Source: Misgurnus anguillicaudatus (Eukaryota > Chordata > Actinopteri > Cypriniformes > Cobitidae). Taken from it: a DNA stretch of 64,000 bases. Where the stretch lies: assembly GCF_027580225.2 (NCBI RefSeq), contig NC_073358.2, positions 27,616,501 to 27,680,500 of the forward strand, written 5' to 3'. Of the stretch, positions 12,901-27,900 are shown in pieces. How positions within the stretch are numbered: the stretch's first letter is position 1; each line of letters starts with the position of its first letter. The position numbers were made by a program, and so were the translations under genes. Below the pieces are notes generated by a model. The model saw only the letters and a program-made list of their open reading frames with translations. It did no database searches and was not told the DNA's origin.

Positions 12901-15900
12901 TTTTAGTTTAAATGGCAGAGCTTTCTTGAGTTTCTTTACCTCTTCCAGGTGCGCCCATTGTGCTTTCACGTCCGTGATCCGCTCTGTCACCTCAGCTGCT
13001 GCGACGTGGCCTTCCTTTACCAGGGCCTCTCCTCCAGCAATGCTGTTCCCCAGAGGGCCGTACCGGGCTGCCATCTCCTCCTGGAAGGCTTCGTGTTTGG
13101 ACAGGAGGTGAAGAGCGGAGCTGAGGTCCTTTCCGTAATCTCCTCCGGATAGGATCTGCTCCTGCTCTCGGATCCACGCGGCCTCCTCTCCCAGCTCCCA
13201 CAGGAACTGCCACAGCTTTCGTGAGTCATCAAGTCGGGCTCTTCGTTCCGCTGCTAGCTGGCCCAGTTCGTCATAAGCTTGGCCCAGAAGATCCACCTTT
13301 TCTTCGACCAGTGCTGGGTCACACGGCTTATAACCTAGAAAGAGACATTAAAAAAAAAAATTTGTCATTGAAGTGACATTTGTGGTGTTTGATATAACTT
13401 TAGAGTCTATAGGAGTTGTTGATGGATCATGTACAAATTGAAGAAAATGCTGTATCATCCTTAAGTGCGGGCATATCCTCACTTTGTTCATTTGAAGTAA
13501 ACCTCTTGGCGGCGGCCTGCACGGCTTTGACTCTCTCAGCCTGTGCTGATATATCAGCTTCAACAAGAGTGTGTTTCTGCAGCAGGTCCTCCACATCATG
13601 AAGGTGTTTCCCACTGTCTTGAGATTGCAGACGACTCTAAACACATGCATACACAAACACAAGCTATTAAGCATTGCTTTGACACCTATGTAGTTACTGA
13701 ATCTGTAGTTTAGTTTGCAAAAATTAATTCACCTTCATATCTTCCATCCAGTCCATAATGTGTCTCATTTCCTGTAGGAGGCGCTGCAGGTCTCTGTGCG
13801 CAATCAGCCTCTCTCGCCGAGCTGCAAGTAGTTCCTTCAGATACTCCCACAGCCTGAGCACATTATCCCTTCGCGCTAAAATGCGTCGCACTTCGTGATA
13901 TCCCTCCGCCTCTAGTTCTCGAGCGACAGCTTCTACGGCAGCCACGCGCTCGCCGTACGCCTGGATGTCGGTCTCGATGGCGTCGTGTTTACGAGTGGCG
14001 GCCTCCACAGCGCCCAAGTCGACACCAAAATTGTCCTAAAGATGGCGACAAAGAGGTTAGATGTTTAATGTAATTTACATCTAACCGTAAATAACATTTC
14101 TATTGTTTATCCTCTCTCTAACTCACCTGTGACACCAGCCGCTGGTTTTCGCTCAGCCAGGTTTCTCTCATGGCTGCTTTGCGGTCAAAACGTGCGGCCA
14201 GCATTTCGAGCTTCTCCTGACGAATCAGCTCGTTCCTCAAAGCCAACTCTCTCTCATGTTCGGCCTTCTCCAATCTCTCCCACGCCTTTCAAATAGGAAA
14301 TGCAGCCGTCAACATCACCAGGTACACAGTCGGGAGGTATAAAGAGCGTTAGATGTGTACATACCTTGTTGATGTCAGAGATGAGTTTTCCCTCTCTTGG
14401 CGTGTAGACTTTCTGATTGTTTGCCCTCATTTTACTTTGAATGGTAAAAAGCAAGACCTCCAAATTCCCCTTTTCAGTAAACCTGTCAAACACACACAGG
14501 GTTAGCACTTAGCAGTGTCCAAAATCTATTTTTAAATCAATGTGAATGCAACCCATTTAGCCTCTGTGACAGGATGTACAGTGTTAAGCAAAAGTTTTAT
14601 GCTACCATGCCATCATTAGATGGTTTTTGCAATTTGTAGGCAGTAAAGGCTCTGTTAAAGGATTAGTCCATTTTCAAAAAAAAAAACCAGATAATTTACT
14701 CACCCCCATGTCATCCAAAATGTTGATGTCTTTCTTTGTTCAGTCGAGAAGAAATTATGTTTTTAGAGTAAAACATTCCAGGATTTTTCTCATTTTAATG
14801 GACTTTAATGGACCCCAACATGTAACGGTTTTAATGCAGTTTAAAATTGCAAGAAAAATTAAAAATATGCACTTTTAAACCACAACTTCTTGTCTATCTC
14901 AGGTGATGTGATGCGCCAGCGCGACCTCAAGCAATAAGTCATCACGTCAAGAGGTCACGGATGACGTATGCGAAACTACACCCCAGTGTTTACAAGTGTG
15001 GAGAAAGAGGACCGTTCCGACGTTGTTGTATGTCGAATGATACTCGTTTCACTAGATAAGACCCCCACGCCTCGCCTGAGATCGTTTAGAGTCCCCCGAA
15101 ATTGCAATTTTAAACTGCATTAAAACTGTCAAGTGTTGGGGTCCACCAAAGTCCATTAAAATGAGAAAAATCCTAGAATGTTTTCCTCAACAAACAAAAC
15201 CTCTTCTCGACTGAACAAAGAAAGACATCAACATCCTGGACGACATGGTGGTGAGCAAATTATTTGGATTTTTTTTTTAAGAAAATTGACTAATCCTTTA
15301 AAGGTGCAATGTGTAACTTTTAGAAGGACCTCTTGACAGAAATGCAATATAAGATACCTAACTATATTGTCAGTGGTGTATGAAGACCTCACATAATCAA
15401 CTGTTATGTTTTTATTACGAATGAGTCGTTTTATGTACATACACCATGGGTCTCCTTATATGGAAGTCGCTGCATGTTTCTACAGTAGCACTAAATGGAC
15501 AAACTGTGTTTGCCCCCACATTGCCAATTCACACTGGTCCAGCAACAATCAACTCCAACAAAATGCTTACAAACCCCAACATTTTAAAATCTCATTGACT
15601 TTGATCCTTTGGCATGGGGCAGGGGTTTCATACTAACATAACAAACGGCAACAAATGCGTTTTGTTGGATCAGTGGTATATGGGCGTTCAGACAACAATA
15701 TGTTTGTTCTATGGCAGCTACCGTAGCTTTTCATTGGATTTCGAAATTAAGTTTGGTTGCAATTTGCAATCTTCGAGCTAGATGCCACAAAAATCCCATA
15801 TTGTACCTTTAAACCTAAATTTAATAAATCATTTTTCTGACTTTTGGTGTGTGTGTGGCCATGTTCTTACTTGGGTGGTTTCTCCACAGTGCGGTAGGTA

Positions 15901-18900
15901 TTGAAGGCCTGTAGCTGGTTCTGAACCCCACTGAGCGAGTTGGCAAGCTGTCTGTCATTAAGGGTGACGATGGTCTGTTCAATCCACTGCAGCAGCTCCG
16001 AGGCAAGAGTCTCATATTTCTCTATCAGCTGATCTGCCTCGATAGCATAATCCAGCACCTACAGCGAGAGTCAAACAAAGCGCCAGTTACTCAAAAGAAT
16101 AATGACCCACTATTACAGACACTGTACCCTTACAAAGTCAAAGTGAGCTTTATTGTCATTTTACTCTTGAGGGCAGAGAGAAAAAAACTAAATGCAGTTT
16201 CCCAGAAAACCTTGGTGCACAACATATAACATCATATAGTAACACTATGGGACCTATTCTCACTGTTGCCTATTAGCGTGTATATTATTACTAGCATTTT
16301 AGCTGTTTATTGTTACTTTTAAAGCACATATTAATGCATGACTATATTTTACATCCCTTAATCCTACACACTCAAAAGGGACATCTCACAAGACTTTTTA
16401 AAAATGTCAAATCTTTGGTGTCCCCAGAGTACATATGTGAAGTTCTAGCTCATAGATAATTTATTATAGCATGTTTAAATTGCCACTTTGTCGGTGTGAG
16501 CAAAAATGTGCCGGTTTTGGGTGTGTCCTTTAAAATGCAAATAAGCTGATCTTTGCACTAAATAGCAGTGCCGTGGTTGGATAATGCAGATTTAGGGGCG
16601 GTATTATCCCTTTCTGACATCACAAAGAGAGCCAAATTTTAATGAGCTATTTTTTTCACATCTAGTGACAGTTTCAGTGGCACTGCAGCACCACGTTGCA
16701 GATTTACTGCTCCATATAACAATAAATAGACATTTAACATTATGTACAAACATAGAGGAACAGTATACACAGACTATGGACAATCTGCATACATAGTTGA
16801 CATATTTGACCGTATTTACTGTCAAAAGAAACAGTACATAGTCTAAAAACAATTGACATACAACTGCAGTAAGCTGAAATATACTGTATGGGTGACCCTG
16901 GCCTGGACCACAAAAAGTTGATTTATACATCAACTAATCAACTAATAGCTAAATTAATAAGCTTTCCATTGATGTATGGTTTGTTAGGACAATATTTCGC
17001 CGAGATACAACTACTTAAAAATCTGGAATCTGAGGGTGCAAAAAATATAATTATTGAGAAAATCGCCTTTAAAGTGCTCCAAATGAAGTCCTTTACAACT
17101 CATATTACTAATGATTAATACATTATTTGTATATTTACTGTAAGAAATGTACTTTACTTTATATCATACTTATGTTTGGCATTAAAAATTATAATTTTGA
17201 CCTATACAATGTATTGTTGGCTATTGCTACAAATAAACCCGTGCTACTTATGACTGGTTTTGTGGTACAAGGTCACACATAAGCAAGCAATTTGGAATTA
17301 ATGCAACTTTTTTCAGCAGTTATCCTTATGTAAAGTGTGTATGTGTAAGGCTGGTTGAGTATTGCAATTGTAAATAATTGCAGCTTTTATCCTTATGTAA
17401 AGAATCTAATGTGAGACGGGTTTAGCAATGCAAATAAATGTACTACTAAATGTACCTAAACCTAATTATGTTTAGTATTACACAGGAGCTAGAGTATTGT
17501 GTTGTATTATCTCCTTGTACCTTGCCAATCCTCTTGCCCTCTACGGCGAGTGCCTTCATCTTGCTGAAGTAGTGGTAATATGTGGCCACATACGTGATGA
17601 TGGACTTCTCATCTGGCTGATCAACATTCACATCTAGGTAAGGTAAAATGTTTAATAGTTAGTGTATTTGCCATTTGAAGTTATCTGGTTAAGTAATTTC
17701 AGTGTGCTTGTGAGTAGTACTTTGTGATGCCATGCATGCAGCACATTTATGCATGTCATACCTTCGGGATCCAGTAGTTTGGTGAGACCCAGCTCTTTCT
17801 CAGCCACGTTGAAGGCATTCTGCAGGTTATAGTGGGCATTGGAGCGCTTGAGATTATCAAAATCAATCAGGTCTGACCTGAGAGTGAGGAAGAATGAGAG
17901 AAGAAAGTATTAATAAAGGCATTTTAGGATACTACCATGAGATTACAAAACACTGCAGTTTACTTTTCTGCCATTAGAGGGAGGCACTCAAACACTGCAT
18001 TGGAGAGGTAGATCTCACTCTGTACTTATTTGGGTCAACTCAACTTCAACTACTGTATTCCTTCTGTTCCTCCACATGAAACTACTCCAAAAAGAACAAA
18101 GCTGCTGAAAGACAGCTTGAGAGGAGAAGTGACTGGTGGGTCCGACGAGCTGTCCCAACTAATTCATAATGCAATGACTTCATTAACAAGGGATAAAACT
18201 CATTCAGATAGGTTCCAAAAAGTCTTGGCTGCTCAAATGTAAAGCAAACTTGGCCTGTGCTTCATCCTACAGTATGACAGTGATCTGAAACAGTAATCTG
18301 ACACACACTAAGGCAACAAGAGTTTTTTTTAAGCTGCAAAAAGTCTTGTGTGGCTAGTTCAGTCACCTGAGCGTGTTATGTCACCAGAGAAAACCTGGTG
18401 ATGTTTATGATTCACTCGCTACATGCAAATGATGCACAAGTACTAAACAAAGCACCAAACATGACTACTTTATTTATTATTGCCATGTACCAAACATTAA
18501 TAGGGACAATATAGAAAGTGTTTCCTTATCTGCATGCTAAAACAACCATGCATGAATAAAACCTAAGAAAGTTCACTCGCTTTAGAAATATAGGTTGTTT
18601 TTCCACCCTTAAGGCCTTACAGTCCACAACAATTAATTCAACCAAGTATATCAATCTGTCACGCAAGATTCTAACACTTGTATTCTGTCATCGCATTGTT
18701 TTTAAAGTGCTGGTCGATGAAAACATGCAGACGGACGTCTTTGGCCTCTGCGTCATGTCTCATGCCACGTTTTTAGGATGCCATGTCAAGTTAATAGCAG
18801 GTTAAAACCGTTTGTTCCAGGTGTTTTTGAACTTAAGAATGTACAGTACACACACAAACAGGTCCAAAGGTTTGTAACCATGTAAAAATGCCGCTATGTA

Positions 18901-21900
18901 GCATTTTTTGTCAAATTACATTATTAGCATTACAATTTCAGTGCAAAGTTACAAAAAAATTATATTCTCAGCATGAAAAGAATTTCCTGAAAATTGTGTG
19001 TTTTAATATAAAAAAAAGGAAATTTGACCTTTTGTCATTTATACATGATTTATATATTATCACAAATGCTTTTTCTTTGGTCACGTGTTGATCAGATGGA
19101 GAGATTTAGTGTTGCTAAGTGATTAATAACAGTTAAAAGGGACATTTCACATAAATCTTTAGTGTCTCCCAGAGTACGTATGTGACGTTTTAGCTCAAAA
19201 TACTATAAAGATAATTTATTATAGCATGTTAACATTGTCACTTTAATCCTTTAAAATGCAAATGAGCTGAACTCTGCACTAAATGGCAGTGTCGTGGTTG
19301 GATAGTGCAGATTAATGGGCGGTATTATCCCTTTCTGACATCACAAGGGTAGCCAAATTTCAATGACCTATTTTGTAACATGCTTGCAGAGAATGGTTTA
19401 CTAAAACTAAGGTACTGTGTTGAACTTTTTAAAATTTCTAGGTTGATAGAAGCAGTGGGGACCCAATTATAGCACTTAAACATGGAAAAAGTCAAATTTT
19501 CATGATATGTCCCCTTTAAGGTCTTTTCTTACAGAGTTTTAATACAACTAAATGTCATGAATATGCAACACCAACTGTCACGTAGGCTGAATTTTCAAGA
19601 TTAAAAGGAACCTAGCCCCAGAATAAAAAAATAGATCATAGTATAAATGCGGACTACCGGCACATCCGGGAACTTGACTGTTAATTTTGTCACCGCCCCT
19701 TTTTGGGGGATTAAAAACTAGACCTTCCATTGACTTCCATTCAAAATAGCGGAACAAAGCAACGTTTTTACACAGCCGGCAGGCGTAAATAACTTATGAA
19801 ATCACTCAGATTAAACATGTCGAGTATTTATCTGTCCATCCTGCCTGCCATAGAGCGCGAAAGATACATTAACACATTTAATTTGGTCAATATAAAAACA
19901 TGTCCCTTTCATTCTCACAGCGTCAAATTTGTGTAACAATGCCATCCAGTGATTGCTGGAAATATCGCTAAGCCAGTTAGTTGTATGGCTCGATGGAAAA
20001 GTGCACTCATTACTCTAAATATAAAGACATAATATATAAATACGAAGTAACTTTCAAATACGAAGTAAAATCATTCACTTGCTTCCCTGTTGACTCGATG
20101 AGGTACGAGCAAATGTTCGGGTAAGACACCTCTGGCCAATAGGGAGCATTGTTACACAAATTTGACGCTCTGAGAATTAAAGGGACATGTTTTTATATTG
20201 ACCAAATTAAATGTGTTAATGTATCTTTCGCGCTCTATGGCAGGCAGGGTGGACAGATAATTACTCAACATGTTTAATCTGAGTGATTTCATAAGTTATT
20301 TACGCTTGCTGGCTGTGTACGAACGTTGCTTTGTTCCGCTATTTTGAATGGAAGTCAATGGAAGGTCTAGTCTGTTTTCCCCCAAAAGTGGGCGTGAACC
20401 TGTTCAGAGACATTCTATGACGTTGCGCCGGTTGTGCGTATACATCAGAAACTGTGGATGAGTTAATAATAGTGATTCACAACAATAATTTATATAAACT
20501 AGTTTTGTGCACGCTTTGGCCTTAACATCTTACGCTACTTGGAACTTGTGCTGATTTCTCTCTCTCTATGTGTGATGAAATGCTGAAAAATAAAGGGTGT
20601 GGAGTGTCTGAACACATGTGTTCAAGTGTATGTGCTACTATGTGTAAATCAAAGTCACACCAAAGCTCATCATCAGAACAAAAGCCTAATACCGCCGTAC
20701 TGGCTAGTGTGCGTGCTCGGATCGATACCTGTGTTTGTGTACAATGGCGCTGAACGCTAGACCATCTCTCCAGCTGGTGGTGAAGTTGTGGACATTGACA
20801 TTTGGGTACCCTGCAGGGAGAGCAAAGTTTATCAGTACAGGACCAGAAATGTGTTTGTGTGTCATTCATAAAACCATCAGAACAGAGATGTCAAACAATC
20901 GTTCATTCATTCTTTCCATTCTCTCCTTCATTCTCCTTGTGTCATACCCTGCGGTCTTCATCTGACACCACAGCAGCAGGGCGTCTTTGGCCGACTTCTT
21001 CTCCTTGTTGTCCTCCGTCTCAACGCTGATGTCTTGGATCTGATTAAACAAGATATATAACACATTTTAATATGGGACCCTCTTGGCAATTAGCTCATTT
21101 TCGAAAGAAGGGTTATTGTTATTTTCACATTCTCTACTAAAAAAATCTTTACAATACATATTTTGTGGAAAAAACTGACTACATCTGTTTGAAGTCGAGT
21201 CAGTAATATCATCAATTTTCAGTAAAGTTTTAGTTTTTGGGGTTCCAAAACAAAATCACTGCAAACATACTTTTAAACGTGACATTTCACAAGACTTTTT
21301 TTAAGATGTTAAATAAATCTTTGTTGTCTCCAGAGAACATATGTGAAGTTTTAGCTCAAAATACCATATAGATAATTTATTACAGCATGTTAAAATTGAC
21401 ACTTTGTAGGTGTGTGCAAAAATGTGCCGTTTTGGGAGTTGATTTCTGCACTAAATGGCAGTGTCGTGGTTGGATAGTACAGATTAAGGGGCGGTATTAT
21501 CCCTTTCTGACATCACAGGGGGAGCCAAATTTCAATGAGCTATTTTTTCACATGCTTGCAGAGAATGGTTTACTAAAACTAAGTTACTAGGTTGATCTTA
21601 TTCACATTTTCTAGGTTGATAGAAGCACTGGGGACCCCAATATAGCACTTAAACATGGAAAAAGTCAGATTTTGTCCCCTTTAAATCCTTGGCAATACCA
21701 ACAAATGTAGCACACACGCTAAATCAAAGCCATTATGTATAGGTAAAATATATGTTCAAGTTTTTTCTTTCTTTTATTGTTTGACTGAAACATTTGTTAT
21801 TTTCAACAAGGTATTTGTTCCAGAGTTTAGTGACCGGAAGTCAAGTTTTGTCAGACGCGTCCAATAGCAGGATCGCGCGCTGTATGGAGCATCTTTGCAG

Positions 21901-24900
21901 GCTATTGGATGTGTCATTCAGTGCAAGTGAGATCATTTTCGTGTCTTATTGCTCTCAATAACTTTTTTAACATCGATCAGGTCCCAAATTATATTTTTTT
22001 CCTGCATGTTTTTTTTAAATACTGAAACCAAAATGTCCAGACACAAGTGCTTTCTGAGGGAAGGATACGCCATTTTTGTATTATACCTAATATATAATGA
22101 ATGATATTTAATTAGCCTAAAGCAAAACTGTGCATTAATAACTATGATTTATTTACTATGAACTTTTTAATTACGTTTATTTTTTCATCTATTCTTACCT
22201 TTTTATTCAGCAATGCAGAATCGCTTACAGCAGCATCACAATGCATCATAAAAATCTTTTATGGAAAGTACACCTTTTAGAAATCGTACAAATAAAGATT
22301 TTTTTATATTTAATTACTATTTGGTACATTGGGATCGCTGGACGAGGGTTTAATGAACTTATTTTTCACTTTTGCCTGTAACTCGAAATTAGACTCTGCA
22401 CATTTCAACTCATTTAGAAGGCACAAGTCACATACTTTTTTCTCTTGGGTATACACTGTGTAAGTTTGCATAATAAGATCATTTTGGACAGGTACACACT
22501 GCAATGTTTAGGGACAAACAGTTAACCTGCTTGGTGACAAAAGAAATACTGGCGACTAAACATTAACATTTTTCATTTTAAGTACAAGTCACTTAAAAAG
22601 TGCTTTCTCTGTGCTGTGTATTATATAGACTGTCCCTAGAATACAGTGCTGACAAGAGCAACGACAGTGAAGTGTAACATAAATAACTGTACTGTGTGTG
22701 TGTGTGTGTGTGTGTGTACAGGATTAAGCCTTCAAAAGAGTAGCAACAGCTGTATTTAACAGCATTTAAGTGTACGTGGCCTTTGATTTAAACAACTTTA
22801 ACCACATGAAACTAACCAAATAAACTTTAGTTGTCACATTGTTCACTGGTATTGAATAAGCAGTTTCATTATATCTGCATCAAAAAAAAAAAAGATTTAA
22901 AAAAGCACCCGTTTACTTAAGTAAACAGAATTTCATCAGTGAATAAACATCTGTGGGATGTACAGCTGATCTATTTAGAGGCAAAATACCTCTTTGCTAA
23001 GAGAAATCTCAAACCACATATCGTATGAATTAAAAAGTATTAAATATCCAGAATCATTCGAATTTACACACTGGCAAGCTCAATACATAAGCTCGGTTAA
23101 TTAATGATTCATTGCCGTCTGCAGATTGTATCCGTACAATCATTTATAATCAGCTTGGATTTCTTCGGCAAAGAACAAAAAATTACATCTATTTAACATC
23201 TTCATAAACTGATCAAAATCCCTCATGAAACGCAGTAAGTGGTCTGGATCGCTGGGCTTTGATAATGAACTTGTTTCAGTTGTACAAAACTAACAAACCA
23301 ATCACAAGGGTAATGAAGCTGCATGCAACAACATGCTAATACAAATTTTGATGAGTTGATAATGGACTGACAGAGCTGTCTGGAGGACAAACAAAAAGAA
23401 CACAACTAATCTGAGAGACATAACAAAGATTCAAATAATAAGCTATGAAGCAGATAATGACACACTGACTAAAAGTTTTTGGCCAGACATTTGTGTCCAT
23501 GCATCTCACAGTCAGGATTTAAGGTAGAATCTACTGCTTTACACAATATCATCTCTCAAGGCGAACCAAAATATTACTGTGATGTGACAACAGATGCATG
23601 AAACACTTTATGACTACCGCATTACAATGATCAACATCTATGATAAACTGACCATGTATTAATGGTGTAATTATTTGGTGTGGGGTGATGCTGAGATAGG
23701 CTTCATCCTCATGCAACCTTGCAGAGGACAAACATGTTCGAAAAGTGGATGGATGGACCATCTACTGTATGATCAACGTAAGTCTATCAGATATCTAATT
23801 ATGTTTGTTTTAATCCTTTGGTCTTAAAAACCTTTTGGAGTTTTTTTTATTCTAGCATGCACAAATCCACACATATACTTCACTGAATGACACAGGGTTC
23901 CCACACCTTAGTTAACTTCAAATTCAAGGACCTTTCAAGGACTTTCCAGGTCCAAAACTCTCAAATTCAAGGACTAAATGTGGAGACACATTTCAAGTGA
24001 GAGCAAGGTTACATCGTGTTACCTTTAAGACACAATGTTACAGTTCCCTTTCGAGGGAACTCGTGCTGCATCACTGCAGTGACACTTTGGGGACGCCTCC
24101 AGGGGTAAGTACGTCTGAATGTGTATATCAAATTCAACCAATGGTAAGGCTTAATGACAAAGACAGGGTGACGCGGGAGCCAGGAAGTATATCGCTATCT
24201 GAAATATTGCCAAAGACGACAGGAAGTATGGCAAGGAAGACTCAGCGTCTCGTTTCCTTCTCAGGGAACAACAGTTACATATGTAACCCGAGACGTTTTC
24301 ATGTGTCAAACATAACTATGCAAAAAAGCATTTTGGTATGAATCAACATTCGCAAACAGAAGATATAAGCATTTAAAGAGAACAGTTTAGCACGTGTATT
24401 ATCCTACACTACACAGGGAATAATATGGATTTTTTTTCAGAAAACTTCTATAGTTTTAATCTATAAATAGATTCAAGCATTTTCAATGACCTGTATCTAT
24501 GTATGTATATTTTAAAAACTTCCCAGGGCTTTTATTCCCCCAGATTCACAAACTTTCAAGGATTTCAAGGACCCGTGGGAACCCCGTGACAGATGCTTTC
24601 TATAAAAGGTGGCCATGGGCTACTGTAAAAAAATGCATGTTAGCAGAGTTAGCCTAAAATTTCAGCTATCCATCCATCTCACCACCTTTTCTGTCTCTAG
24701 TAGAGGCCACACCCTCACTTCCACCTTACCTGAAAGCGGAGGATTATGGTCCAGATGAGTCCGAGTGTGAGACGATGATTTCCGTCGACAATGTCGTGAG
24801 AACCCATGTTCTCCAAGTGAACCTTTTGTTCCTTCAGAAACTGTAAAGCTTTGTCGACGTTCTCCAGACAGTGGATGCGCATACGGCCCTTCGTAGGTTT

Positions 24901-27900
24901 TGGCTAAGAGAGATAGAGAGAGAGAATAAGAAATTAAATGACTGATATTCTGATGAATAAATAAATAAGTCAACAGAGGGATAGATGCAGACCAGCTGTT
25001 CTCCAGAGAGAACCTCCAGAAGGCGGATGAGCATGCGGCCATCACGGAGGTCAGTGTAGAGGTCACCGATCCTGCAGGTCACACGTCCCAGATGGGAGTT
25101 TACCCATTTAGTGAAGGTCTTCTTCTGTACTGCCTCTCTCTCATCTGGAAGAGAGAAAAAGGTTTAGAGGTCAAAGGGCACAAATCGCTGACATTAACTT
25201 GGGGGCAATGAAATCCATACACAAAAGCGCACACTAAAAAGCGAAGATTGCAAATTATTGATTAAAATTTCATTTGGATTTTCTAGATGGATGTTACATG
25301 CTCTCTGTTTGAGCATTTCCACCACAGCTTTCTTTCAAGAAACAACCAGATTTTTTGTGGTGTGTATTTTTATTTCCAAATAAATTGCACCTTTAAAGTT
25401 TATCATTTTGAGTGATGTTTGTGTCTTAAACTGAGTATTGGTATTTTATAATATAACTTATATTTAATGTTTAAGTATTTTATTAGTCAAAATCAAATGT
25501 CTTTATTCATAAATATGTCCTGATTGATGTCAAATGACCTCTGCCAATAATCTGAATTTCTTTATAAGCTTAGAATTTATTCTCTTTATTTACATTGAAT
25601 GGGTTTGTCCAAAAAGGCTTTCATGTCGTTCCACCACATTGAAAAACTATAATAGCAGAGAGGGTCAAAAAGCACTAGCCTACCAAAACATGTTTCCAAA
25701 ACACGTTTTTGTTCAGAAGACATGAACCAGCTGAAACGGACAAGGAGATCAGCGAGTACATAACGGCTACTGTAGTTGCAACACACATTTGGAAAAGCGA
25801 GGCGTGAGAGAGCACTAATCGTTTGAATGCAAAATACAATTTCACCACTAGATAGGGGAAATTATATTTACTGTCCCTTTAAGATATAGTTTTCTCTGTG
25901 CAACTACCGTGTTGATATAAAAAATTATTAAAATAATTCATTTCACACACAGCATTACTATGTTTATGCATTTATATTTGTGCATTTTATCCAAAGTGAC
26001 TTACAGTGCATTACAATACAGTATGGTTTTAACTGTAGGCTATGTGTGTTCCCTGGGTTCGAAGTTCGAACCTAGGGCTGGGTATTGGCAAGGGCCTCAC
26101 GATACAATACATATTACGATACATGGTGCATGATACAATGTATCGCAATACGATACAATACGCTGTGCGTTGCGATACATTGCAGTACTTTTTCTTTTTT
26201 TTATCAAAAATATAAAAAAGAGAGCTGATTTTTTTCTCAAAGCCAAAGTGCGGCCACACATCGGCTTTGAAATATCGACAATAGAGAGTCAAATATCGAC
26301 ACACTATCGCAGGGAAAAATGTATCGCAATAGTTAGCTGTATCGATATTTTTGCACAGCCCTATTTTCGAACCTATGACCTTTTGTGCTGCAGACACAAT
26401 GCTCTACCACTGAGCTACACAGGAACACAAATGCATCTCAAAAATGCATCAAAAGACTCTTAAAGGATAATTCCGGTATTTAACACTTTGAGTCTCATTT
26501 CTGGTTTGTTTTGGATGAACTACAGTGATGGACACAGAAATTTTGACAATGTGTCGTGTCTTGAGTTTTTGACTCGTTTAGAAGCGTCTCTTGACTGCTT
26601 CAGAATGGAAGTCAATGGCCATGCACAAACATGTCATTAAAACAACACTTAACGTTCATTTTCAAAACTGTGCTACTCACCGAGTGCTTCGTGGTGTTCG
26701 TTGATGATTATAAAACGGCTCGTTCTGGTTCTTCATTCTGATTGGTTGAAACGCGTTCTAAGCCGTGATAAAATACCCCGGTAAACCCACGGTTCAGACC
26801 GCATCACAAGTATCATTGCGCCACTGTTGCTGCGTACTGATTTATGAAAAAAAACACCACAGTCTTTAATCATTTTTTAATTTTTCTACCTTTGCACAAT
26901 TATGGCGATATCCAGATAAATGTCAATAAATAAAACATTTCGTCAATAAAGAGAAAACGTTCTCTGAAGTTTTTTTGTCTTATTGATATTTCCGCTATTA
27001 TCCACAAGATGGCAATCTTACCCAACTTAAACACTGACGCATTCACTCGACACAACAGCGTTGTGGTGGATTTAGCGTGACGTGTGTTTTGATCAGGCTC
27101 TGAATCTGATCTCTTACAAAGTTCTTCACAAAAATGGAATTATCTCCGCATTTAGCTGAAAATTTGAGAGGTGATAACTGATAAGACAACAAATGAAGGT
27201 AGGATGAAACGGTTTTTGATGTTGTTGGAAAGCGGATGGACTGTTCTTTCATTTGATATTTTATTTTTATTATGTTTATTTAAAGAAGATCATTTTTCTG
27301 TAAGACATTCAACTAAAACTGGGTGGCAACTTAAAAAAACGCTGACAGGGAAAAAGTTAAGCATGCTTCCAAGCATATTTGATCATCACTTCAACAGTTG
27401 CACGATATAAATGTTAATGTATAAATTAGATGAATGTTGATTTATAAAATAAACACCACAGTCTTTAATCATATTTTCATTGTGCCTTTGCTGCGTCTCT
27501 GTTGTTTGTGAACTGCGCTCTGTTGCAGCCACACAGTTGATTCTGAGGAACTACTTTGTTTGGCGGAAGAGTAATATTTATACTAATATAATTACAACTT
27601 ATTTGTGTTTTATTTTATAAAACCCCGCTAACGTTATGCATATGAAGTAACCGTTTTATAAACGCAATAAACCCCTCGAAGCGTTGGGTTACCAGTGCAT
27701 TTTATAACAGCTAAGGGGGTTTAGGCACTCCGCTTCGCGTCGTGCCTAACAACGCCCCTTAGCTGTTATAAAATGCACTGGTAACCCACTGCTTCTCGGG
27801 GTTTATTGCTTTATTAAAAACAAGTTGTGTAGCGAAATACAGTTTCTGTCGTGTTTTATTTGGCATTTTGTAAAATTCTATTGACTTCTCTTGGAAGACT

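Noticed and set aside
13348..13674. 108-codon minus-strand ORF
   Set aside because: It overlaps exon 12 in the wrong frame; the exon frame gives conserved spectrin sequence.
20568..20753. 61-codon plus-strand ORF near exon 5
   Set aside because: Antisense to intron 5 and the end of exon 5, with no similarity or regulatory signals.
24002..24341. 114-codon ORF at 23,997-24,341
   Set aside because: It lies inside a repeat nested in a hAT-like element and has no known domain.
26376..26428. Possible tRNA gene on the minus strand
   Set aside because: A- and B-box-like motifs are present, but the B box is followed by an insertion, no acceptor stem pairs, and a SINE body and tail follow. It is a tRNA-derived SINE.
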